From Candidatus Fermentibacterota bacterium (GTDB lineage Bacteria > Fermentibacterota > Fermentibacteria > Fermentibacterales > Fermentibacteraceae): a stretch of 9,251 nucleotides of DNA. How positions within the stretch are numbered: the first letter of the stretch is position 1; the number at the start of each line of letters is the position of its first letter. Location: positions 1 to 9,251 of the forward strand of contig JAKLEF010000065.1 in assembly GCA_022703195.1 (NCBI GenBank), in the 5' to 3' direction. Made by a program: the position numbers and the translations under genes. This document shows positions 1 to 5,765 of the stretch, in pieces. Below the pieces are notes generated by a model. It was given only the letters and a program-made list of their open reading frames with translations. It searched no databases and was not told the DNA's origin.

Positions 1-102
1 TTTTCCGGCGCGATAGTGGGCGTCGCCTCGGCATCCCTGATGAGGTCGGGTGTGATGGCGCGCCTGCAGGGCGGGCTTGTTCGGGAACCGGGCCAAGGAT
101 AG
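1..102 (+). CDS. C-terminal end of an unidentified protein (partial)
   Basis: Frame 1 is open from the first base to a TAG at 100-102 and encodes the last 33 residues of a protein that begins upstream of the window. The visible part starts with small and hydrophobic residues (FSGAIVGVASASLM) and ends in a short basic/polar tail, which would suit the last membrane helix or core strand of a larger protein, but no family can be named from so little. The reading frame was preferred because the next gene follows after 24 bp with its own Shine-Dalgarno and the strand agrees with all neighbours. Frame 3 is also open here, so the assignment is not certain. Confidence 0.5.
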   Translation, partial: FSGAIVGVASASLMRSGVMARLQGGLVREPGQG

Positions 103-126
103 ATTCGGGCTGTCGTCGGAGGCGAA

Positions 127-399
127 TTGCTCAACAAGAGACCACCCGGGTTCTGGATAGCGATGTCCCTGCTGGGGATGATGGCGGGCACTGCATTCGG
201 CGAGGGCATGGCCCTGATCCTCCCCGACACGGCGACCACGCTCAGGTCCTTCTTCGCCGGCTCGCTCGAGTTCTCGCTCGGACCATTCCGGCTCGACCTC
301 GTGGTGATGAGATTCGCTCTCGAGGAGATCGCCTTCAGGGTCAACCTGATGAGCTTCCTCGGGCTGATACTGGTAGGCGTCCTCTACAGGTGGTTCTGA
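127..399 (+). CDS. DUF4321 family small membrane protein
   Basis: Protein of 90 residues starting at a TTG, with GGAGG at 118-122 four bases upstream. It has a hydrophobic N-terminal helix (about residues 9-25) ending in a Gly-rich G-x-x-x-GEG stretch, a central loop, and a second hydrophobic segment (about 74-88) followed by YRWF. The second half, with LDL followed by an alternating hydrophobic strand, then RVNLMSFLGLILVGVLYR, closely resembles the C-terminal signature I recall for DUF4321 (typically LDL...KVN.ASIIGLILG...YR). The family is short, membrane-associated and of unknown function. It lies 18 bp upstream of tatA and is probably in the same transcript. Nothing in the sequence shows a biochemical role, so a link to protein export is only a guess from position. 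Confidence 0.72.
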   Translation: MLNKRPPGFWIAMSLLGMMAGTAFGEGMALILPDTATTLRSFFAGSLEFSLGPFRLDLVVMRFALEEIAFRVNLMSFLGLILVGVLYRWF

Positions 400-407
400 C
401 CCCGCCT

Positions 408-412
408 GGAGG
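408..412 (+). promoter_or_regulatory. Shine-Dalgarno that fixes the tatA start
   Basis: GGAGG lies five bases before the ATG at 418. An alternative in-frame GTG at 412 overlaps this ribosome-binding site itself, so the ATG at 418 is the better start. Confidence 0.7.
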
Positions 413-417
413 TGGGT

Positions 418-606
418 ATGTTCCGTCCGTCGCCCCTGGAGATAGGCCTGATAGTTGTGGCTCTGCTCCTGCTCTTCGGGGCGAAGCGGATACCCGACAT
501 CGCCAGATCCCTCGGCCAGGCCCTGAGGGAGTTCAAGAAGGGCATCCGTGACGGCATGGACGACGACCAGAGCCATCGCGGCTCCGGGCAGCCCGGGGGG
601 GAGTGA
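418..606 (+). CDS. tatA: Sec-independent (twin-arginine) protein translocase subunit TatA
   Basis: A 62-residue protein with the standard TatA plan: a short periplasmic N-terminus with a polar Glu at position 8, one short transmembrane helix (about residues 7-20), the FG hinge at 20-21, an amphipathic helix along the membrane (AKRIPDIARSLGQALREFKK, 22-41) and a charged, Gly-rich tail. TatA oligomerises with TatC (and TatB where present) to carry folded proteins across the cytoplasmic membrane. TatA and TatB are hard to separate; the short length and short tail favour TatA. The start at ATG 418 is chosen from the GGAGG at 408-412. No tatC is in the window. The stop is three bases before the GTPase start, so the two are very likely co-translated. 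Confidence 0.9.
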   Translation: MFRPSPLEIGLIVVALLLLFGAKRIPDIARSLGQALREFKKGIRDGMDDDQSHRGSGQPGGE

Positions 607-609
607 CGC

Positions 610-1212
610 TTGGCGACCGTCAGCTACAGCGCCCGCGAGATCGACTGCAAGATCGTCTTCTGCGGTCCGGGGCTCTCCGGCAAGACGACGAACGTCAAGG
701 TCATCCACGGAGAGGTTCCCGCCGACAACAGGGGCAAGCTCATCTCCCTCGCCGCCGGCAACGAGAGGACCCTGTTCTTCGACTTCCTCCCACTGGACAC
801 CGGAATGATCAACGGTTTCAAGATCAGGCTCCATCTCTACAGCGTCCCGGGACAGGCCATGTACTCCGACAGCAGGAGGCTGATCCTCCAGGGCGTGGAC
901 GGCATCGTATTCGTCGCCGACTCCCAGAGGGACAGGATGGAGGCCAACATCGCCTCCCTCAGGGATCTCAGGGACAATCTCAAGAACCAGAAGAGGAAGG
1001 GCGTCAGCCTGGTCCTCCAGTGCAACAAGCGCGACCTGCCCGACATAGCCTCGGTGGAGGAGATCAGCGAGACTCTCGGGCTGAGCCGTATACCCGTCGT
1101 CGAAGCCGTGGCCTCGAAGGGCATAGGTGTCTTCGAGACCCTGCGCAAGGTGAGCCGAATGGTCATCACCAGGCTGCACCGGCAGTTCGAGGCAGACGAA
1201 GGAACGGCATGA
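610..1212 (+). CDS. MglA-type Ras-like small GTPase
   Basis: A 200-residue cytoplasmic GTPase of the bacterial MglA family. Visible motifs: N-terminal SAREIDCKIVFCGPGLSGKT with P-loop G19-T27; NERTLFFDFLPLD (51-63), in which Arg53 matches the intrinsic arginine finger known from Myxococcus and Thermus MglA; SVPGQ (78-82) in place of the usual Ras DTAGQ; FVADSQ (101-106); NKRD (139-142) for guanine recognition; and AVASKGIG (166-173) at the G5 position. MglA proteins switch between GTP and GDP forms and set the polar location of motility or envelope machines, usually with the GAP MglB. The TTG start at 610 is preferred because it gives the expected family N-terminus and follows a G-rich Shine-Dalgarno region (about 596-602). 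It sits 3 bp after tatA. No MglB/Roadblock gene adjoins it, and the downstream partner is instead a novel membrane protein. The exact role cannot be read from the sequence. Confidence 0.92.
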   Translation: MATVSYSAREIDCKIVFCGPGLSGKTTNVKVIHGEVPADNRGKLISLAAGNERTLFFDFLPLDTGMINGFKIRLHLYSVPGQAMYSDSRRLILQGVDGIVFVADSQRDRMEANIASLRDLRDNLKNQKRKGVSLVLQCNKRDLPDIASVEEISETLGLSRIPVVEAVASKGIGVFETLRKVSRMVITRLHRQFEADEGTA

Positions 1213-1298
1213 CGGACGACCCGGCGATGCCTGATCCGGGCCCGGCGCCTTCCCTCAGTCCGCACCGCGGATACGAAGAAGACAGGGGGGTGGTCTGA
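1209..1298 (+). CDS. possible 29-residue translationally coupled small ORF
   Basis: ATG at 1209 overlaps the GTPase stop as ATGA, and this frame ends in TGA at 1296-1298, which overlaps the next gene's ATG as TGATG. An AAGGA at 1199-1203 lies five bases upstream of the ATG. The peptide is Asp/Pro-rich (MTDDPAMPDPGPAPSLSPHR...) with no membrane helix or known motif. Overlaps at both ends would let ribosomes pass from the GTPase through to the membrane-protein gene. The doubt is real: this frame is open by chance through the whole GTPase gene in GC-rich DNA, and the downstream gene has its own G-rich ribosome-binding site. It may therefore be only a coupling leader, or nothing. Confidence 0.28.
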   Translation: MTDDPAMPDPGPAPSLSPHRGYEEDRGVV

Positions 1299-2659
1299 TG
1301 GACCTCTCGGAAGCTCTCGTCGATCTCCTCCTAGTCCGGCTCGGCAGGGAGGAGGAGAAGCAGCGCGTCCTGGAACTCCTCGTGTCCGAGCTGCATATGA
1401 CCCGCGAGGAGGCCAGGGCTTCCGTCGACAAGGCCCCGCTCGTCCTGCTGGAGGCCGTCCCGATGGGCCGGGCCAGGGTCATACAGAACAGGCTGTATCC
1501 CTTCGTCGACCTGCTCCCGAGGATGGAGACCGTCGAGGACCAGCAGGAGGAGGCTCCCCAGGAGCCGCCCCGGGTCCCGGAGGAGGAAGAGGATTTCGGG
1601 GAGCTGGATGAATCGGCTTCGCACACCCCTCCCGCCCCGGTCAAGCAAGAGGAGAAGCTTTCGGTCACCTCCGCCAGCGAGGAGGTCCTGTCCATCGAGC
1701 GCTGCCACGTATGCGGCAGGACCCCCACGGGAGGGGAGAAGCTGGCGCCATGTCGTTCCTGCGCCGAGCTGACGTGCCGCGACTGCTTCGACAGGATCGC
1801 CCATGTCTGCCAGAAATGCGCCGCGGACGGCAAGGTGGTGGATGCGCCCCTCGCGCGCACGGCCTCGTCCAGACCCCAGTCCAGGCACGGCTCCGACCAG
1901 ACCATGCAGACGGCACCGGCGTCGCCGGGCAGGGGAGGATCCAGGAACATCGCGTACGTCGCGGCTGGAGTGGCCGTGCTGGGGCTGCTCGCGGCCTTCT
2001 ACTTCCTCGACCCGCTCAGGCTGTTCCACGCCGTCCCCCCGGATGCGGAACCGGCCGATTCCACAGCAGTGGCGCCTCTCGACACCGTGCCTGCCGACAC
2101 GCTGACCCTGCCGCCCGATTCGACGGCCATCCAGGGCCCTGACGATCCCGGCGACGAAGACATCCTGTCGTCCCTGTCCGGCCTTCCGCTCCCCCCGGGA
2201 GTCGACTCCATAACGGACGCTCCGGCCGTGCCCCTCGAGACCCAGGCGCCGTCCGGCATCGATGTCATGGCCGAAGCGGGGGAGATGCTCGAAGGCGACC
2301 TGGCCAGGATCGCAGCTTCGATCCCGGTCACCGTGGACAGGTTCGCGGTCTTCAGGATGCCCGACAGCACGGTCGTCGCCGCGGTGACAATCCTGCACCC
2401 GGTCGAGGACACATACAGGTACGCGCTCCTGAGGGCCCTGACGGCATGGCTGGGCGAGGGCCCCGTCGACGAGCTCGTCTTCTATTACAGCGAAAGCGAG
2501 TACTACCCGGTTAGGACGGTGTCCTTCGTCAGGGCGAGCTTCCCGACGGTGTCGGCCTGCATGGGCCCCGTCGACTTCCAGAACTGCGCCGGGACCACGA
2601 ACCAGGAAGTCTGGAACATCCTCTCGGGTCCCCTGCAGGACTGGATGGCCCGCTACTGA
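1298..2659 (+). CDS. novel single-pass membrane protein with L7/L12-like domain and cross-brace zinc finger
   Basis: I recognise no family for the whole 453-residue protein. Regions in order: residues about 18-73 resemble the C-terminal domain of ribosomal protein L7/L12 (TREEARASVDKAPLVLLEAV against its KEAKDLVESAPAALKEGV); 74-133 is an acidic, Pro-rich linker; 136-174 has four CxxC pairs (C136/139, C152/155, C160/163, C171/174) spaced as in B-box or FYVE cross-brace zinc fingers; 184-215 is a Ser/Arg/Gly-rich linker; about 217-237 is one transmembrane helix preceded by basic residues; 245-315 is a Pro/Asp/Thr/Ser-rich spacer; 322-453 looks like a folded alpha/beta domain with two cysteines, C421 and C430. 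The positive-inside rule puts the zinc finger in the cytoplasm and the C-terminal domain outside. The ATG at 1298 follows AGGGGGG (1284-1290) at seven bases. The gene directly follows the MglA-type GTPase, so an effector, anchor or regulator role is possible, but this is inferred from position only. Confidence 0.85.
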   Translation: MDLSEALVDLLLVRLGREEEKQRVLELLVSELHMTREEARASVDKAPLVLLEAVPMGRARVIQNRLYPFVDLLPRMETVEDQQEEAPQEPPRVPEEEEDFGELDESASHTPPAPVKQEEKLSVTSASEEVLSIERCHVCGRTPTGGEKLAPCRSCAELTCRDCFDRIAHVCQKCAADGKVVDAPLARTASSRPQSRHGSDQTMQTAPASPGRGGSRNIAYVAAGVAVLGLLAAFYFLDPLRLFHAVPPDAEPADSTAVAPLDTVPADTLTLPPDSTAIQGPDDPGDEDILSSLSGLPLPPGVDSITDAPAVPLETQAPSGIDVMAEAGEMLEGDLARIAASIPVTVDRFAVFRMPDSTVVAAVTILHPVEDTYRYALLRALTAWLGEGPVDELVFYYSESEYYPVRTVSFVRASFPTVSACMGPVDFQNCAGTTNQEVWNILSGPLQDWMARY

Positions 2660-2706
2660 GCCGCCAACCCGCACCCCGCCGTCGGACAGACAGTGACGGA
2701 ACCGAG

Positions 2707-4893
2707 ATGAGCGCAGGAAGCCTCGTCATAATAGAATCTCCCGCCAAGGCCCGGACGCTCAGGGGATACCTGGGCGGGGACTTCGAGATCGTCGCCTCCA
2801 TGGGCCATGTCCGCGACCTGCCCAGGCAGCGCCTGGGCGTTTCCACGGACTCCGGATTCAAGCCCCAGTACACGATCCTGCCGGAGAAGAGGTCGACGAT
2901 CGAGGACCTCAGGAGGATCGCGAAGAAGTACGACACCATCTATCTCGCGGCCGACCCCGACAGGGAGGGAGAAGCCATCTGCTGGCACCTCTCCGAGCTG
3001 CTGAAGAGGGATGGCGTGAAGTTCAAGAGACTGAAGTTCAACGAGATAACGAAGGACGCCGTGCTTGGTTCCCTGAAGAAGGCCGGCGAGATCGACATGG
3101 ACCTCGTCGATGCCCAGCAGGCCAGGCGCGTGATGGACCGCCTGGTGGGGTACAGGATCAGCCCCTATCTCTGGCGGGCGATAAGCTCGGGGCTCAGCGC
3201 AGGCAGGGTCCAGTCCGTCGCGCTGAGGCTCGTACAGGAGAGGGAGGATCAGATCGCCTCCTTCGTCCCAGTGGAGTACTGGCCCGTGAAGGCGCGCTTC
3301 GGACAGGGAGGGGAGGAGGTCTCCACCACGCTCGTCCGCATCGCGGGGAAACGGGCCGACGGCGACAGGCACGCGCCCGGATCGAAGGAGGAGGTCGACC
3401 TGCTCCTCCCGGGGATCAGGGCCGAATCGTGGACGCTCTCCTCGATCGAACGCAGGGAGGCCACTCTCAGGCCGCTCCCGCCGTTCATCACGAGCACCCT
3501 CCAGCAGGGCGCGTCCAGCACGCTCGGACTCTCGCCCTCCAGGACCATGTCCCTGGCCCAGGAGCTGTACGAGGGCATGGACATCGGCGGAGAGCACTCG
3601 GGCCTGATCACGTACATGAGGACCGATTCGGTCAGGATAGCCCCGGAGGCGCAGCAGGCCGCCAGGGAATTCCTCGAGGCCGCCTTCGGCCCCGGCATGC
3701 TCCCTCCCACGCCGAGAAGGTTCAGGAGTTCTTCCGGCTCCCAGGACGCGCACGAGGCCATCAGGCCCACCGATCCTGCCAGGACCCCGGAGATGCTCAA
3801 AGGCAGGATCCCGGACCAGCATCTCAGGCTCTACGGCCTGATCTGGAGGCGTTTCACAGCCTCGCAGGCCTCCGACGCGATTGTCGACCGCACTGCGGTG
3901 ACGTTCACGGGAGGCGTCTACGAGTTCCGGGCTACGGGAGAAGCGCTGAGATCGAGAGGTTTCCTCACGATAGACCCCGGCCAGGCATCCATCGAGTCGC
4001 CGATGCCCGGCTCCCTCGCCGAAGGCCGGGCCGGGCTCCTCGACGTGACGGCCGAACAGTGCTTCACGAAGCCTCCGTCCAGGTTCACAGAGGCAGGGCT
4101 GGTGGCCGAGATGAAGAAGCTAGGGATAGGCCGCCCGTCGACCTATGTGAGCATCATAGACACCATCAGGAAGAGGAGCTACGTGGTGCTCAGCGAGAAG
4201 AGGCTCAGGCCCACCGAACTCGGCACCGCGACGGTGCGGCTCCTCGTGGACCTGTTCCCGGCGATCTTCGAGACATCGTTCACGGCGTCCATGGAGGAGA
4301 TGCTCGACAGCGTGGCTTCCGGCGGCACGAGCTACGAAGAGGCGGTCTCGCGGCTCCAGGAGCCACTCGAGCTGTCCCTGAAATCGGCCGTCGAGAACCT
4401 CGGGCGCGTGCGGAGCGGGCTCTCGCGCCAGACAGGCGAGAAGTGCCCCCAGTGCGGTTCGCCTCTGCTCCTGAAGCCCGGCAGGTTCGGCAGCTACCTC
4501 TCCTGCTCGGACTACCCATCGTGCAGGTTCAGGAAGTCGGCCGAAACTGCGGTGGACAGCGGGAGGAAATGCCCTGACTGCGGCTCCCCGCTCGTGTTCC
4601 GGACAGGCAGGTTCGGGAGGTACCTGGGCTGTTCCGGGGCGGCATGCCGTCACACCGAACCGGCCCCCACCGGAGTGGCCTGCCCCGAGGAGGGATGCAG
4701 CGGCGAGCTGGTCGAGCGCAGGTCGAAGAAAGGGCGCATCTTCTATTCCTGCAGCCGTTTCCCCGAGTGCAGGCACGCCTCGTGGAGGAAGCCGGTGGCT
4801 CGCAGGTGCGAGAGATGCGGCTTCCCATACCTCGAGGAGACGGCGAAGGGGCTGATGTGTCCGAGCTGCAGGAAGCCGGCCGGGAACTCCTAG
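2707..4893 (+). CDS. topA: DNA topoisomerase I (type IA)
   Basis: A 728-residue type IA topoisomerase that relaxes negatively supercoiled DNA by cutting one strand and holding the 5' end on a tyrosine. Motifs: Toprim start VIIESPAKA with catalytic Glu10; MGHVRDLP (32-39); the metal-binding DPDREGE (83-89); GRVQSVALRLV (166-176); active-site ITYMRTDS with Tyr303; HEAIRPT (349-355); and GIGRPSTY (473-480). The C-terminus carries four cysteine clusters: 580/583/600/606, 622/625/642/647, 659/664/682/688 and 701/704/718/721. The first three look like TopA zinc ribbons, and the last is a shorter CX2C-X13-CX2C. The ATG at 2707 gives the normal N-terminus. Its ribosome-binding site is weak (GGA at 2698-2700), and the 47-bp gap upstream shows no clear promoter. 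The last 37 bp overlap the start of the recombinase gene. Confidence 0.97.
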   Translation: MSAGSLVIIESPAKARTLRGYLGGDFEIVASMGHVRDLPRQRLGVSTDSGFKPQYTILPEKRSTIEDLRRIAKKYDTIYLAADPDREGEAICWHLSELLKRDGVKFKRLKFNEITKDAVLGSLKKAGEIDMDLVDAQQARRVMDRLVGYRISPYLWRAISSGLSAGRVQSVALRLVQEREDQIASFVPVEYWPVKARFGQGGEEVSTTLVRIAGKRADGDRHAPGSKEEVDLLLPGIRAESWTLSSIERREATLRPLPPFITSTLQQGASSTLGLSPSRTMSLAQELYEGMDIGGEHSGLITYMRTDSVRIAPEAQQAAREFLEAAFGPGMLPPTPRRFRSSSGSQDAHEAIRPTDPARTPEMLKGRIPDQHLRLYGLIWRRFTASQASDAIVDRTAVTFTGGVYEFRATGEALRSRGFLTIDPGQASIESPMPGSLAEGRAGLLDVTAEQCFTKPPSRFTEAGLVAEMKKLGIGRPSTYVSIIDTIRKRSYVVLSEKRLRPTELGTATVRLLVDLFPAIFETSFTASMEEMLDSVASGGTSYEEAVSRLQEPLELSLKSAVENLGRVRSGLSRQTGEKCPQCGSPLLLKPGRFGSYLSCSDYPSCRFRKSAETAVDSGRKCPDCGSPLVFRTGRFGRYLGCSGAACRHTEPAPTGVACPEEGCSGELVERRSKKGRIFYSCSRFPECRHASWRKPVARRCERCGFPYLEETAKGLMCPSCRKPAGNS

Positions 4894-5765
4894 GAGCCTT
4901 CTCCTCCTGGCTCACAGGCGCCAGGGGCCTGTCCGCCCTGACGGCATCCTCGTACATCTCGGACCTCCGGAAGTTCCTCGACTTCTGCGAAGGAACCCCG
5001 AGGTTCGATTCGGATACACTCAGAGCGTTCGTGAGGGGCGAATCGGAGCGCGGGCTCTCCCCGAGGTCGGTTTCCCGGGAGATCTCCGCTCTCAGGGCCC
5101 TCGAGGGCTGGCTCGAACTCAGCGGCGGGTCGGAGGGTTCGCAGGCTTCGCGACTGCCGATGCCGAAGGCCCCGCGCAGGCTGCCGGGATTCCTGGGTGT
5201 CTCGGAAGTGATGTCCGTACTCGAGTCCTACGACACGTCCACGGCGGCGGGCATGAGGGACAGGGCGGTCGTGGAGCTCCTGTACGGCTCGGGCGCAAGG
5301 GTCTCTGAGGCTTCCGCCGCAAGGCTCGAGGATCTCGACCTCGAGCGCTGCATGCTGCGGATCGTCTCCGGCAAGGGGGGAAGGGACAGGATCGTGCCTG
5401 TGGCGGAAATGTCGGTGGCAGTCATATCTTCCTGGCTGTCCGTCAGACCGTCGTTCACCAGGAGGGACCCGGGGTCGCCCTGGCTCTTCGTGAGCAGGAA
5501 CGGCAGGAGGCTCGATCCCAGGGACATAAGGAGGATAGTCGCCAAAGGGCTGTGCGGCGCATCCAGGACACTGGGTGCGACCCCCCACACCTTCAGGCAC
5601 AGCTTCGCCACCCACCTCCTCGACAACGGGGCGGACCTGAGGGCGGTGCAGGAGATGCTGGGGCATGCCAGCCTCTCCACGACGCAGATATACACACACC
5701 TTACCGGGGACAGGCTCAGGGAAGTCTACAGAAGGGCGCACCCCAGGGGAGAGGACGAGGGATGA
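4857..5765 (+). CDS. xerC: tyrosine recombinase XerC/XerD
   Basis: A 302-residue tyrosine recombinase. The N-terminal SAM-like DNA-binding domain (about 11-88) has the usual L.A.TASSYISDLRKFLDF pattern, and the catalytic domain carries the full set of active residues: Arg148 (SGARVSE), Lys173 (GKGGRDRIVPV), His244 and Arg247 (HTFRHSFATHLL), His270 (LGHASLSTTQIYTH) and nucleophile Tyr279. Xer proteins resolve chromosome dimers at dif, normally as a XerC-XerD pair. Which one this is cannot be settled from sequence alone; the symbol follows the frequent topA-xerC gene pairing. The frame is open far upstream inside topA, but GTG 4857 gives the family's usual length and N-terminus, with AAGGGG at 4845-4850 six bases upstream. 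Starts further upstream would add residues encoded by the topA zinc-finger region. The stop overlaps the next gene's ATG, implying translational coupling. Confidence 0.92.
   Translation: MSELQEAGRELLGAFSSWLTGARGLSALTASSYISDLRKFLDFCEGTPRFDSDTLRAFVRGESERGLSPRSVSREISALRALEGWLELSGGSEGSQASRLPMPKAPRRLPGFLGVSEVMSVLESYDTSTAAGMRDRAVVELLYGSGARVSEASAARLEDLDLERCMLRIVSGKGGRDRIVPVAEMSVAVISSWLSVRPSFTRRDPGSPWLFVSRNGRRLDPRDIRRIVAKGLCGASRTLGATPHTFRHSFATHLLDNGADLRAVQEMLGHASLSTTQIYTHLTGDRLREVYRRAHPRGEDEG

Noticed and set aside
603..1298. 231-codon frame beginning at the tatA stop
   Set aside because: The part over the GTPase is a shadow frame. Only its last 29 codons, beyond the GTPase stop, were kept as a low-confidence small ORF.
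1331..2674. 447-codon open frame on the minus strand
   Set aside because: It is antisense to the zinc-finger membrane protein. The + strand frame has clear domains and a transmembrane helix, while the minus frame is low-complexity.
2653..3822. 389-codon open frame on the minus strand
   Set aside because: It lies opposite topA, is Arg/Pro/Gly-rich with no known motif, and is typical of shadow frames in GC-rich DNA.
3429..4577. 382-codon frame inside topA
   Set aside because: It is an alternative frame of topA with no recognisable domain; topA is intact across it.
4857..5765. Tyrosine recombinase as a sign of an integrated mobile element
   Set aside because: The protein has Xer length and motifs, is embedded in an overlapping topA pair, and shares codon habits with its neighbours; no attachment repeats or phage genes are seen.
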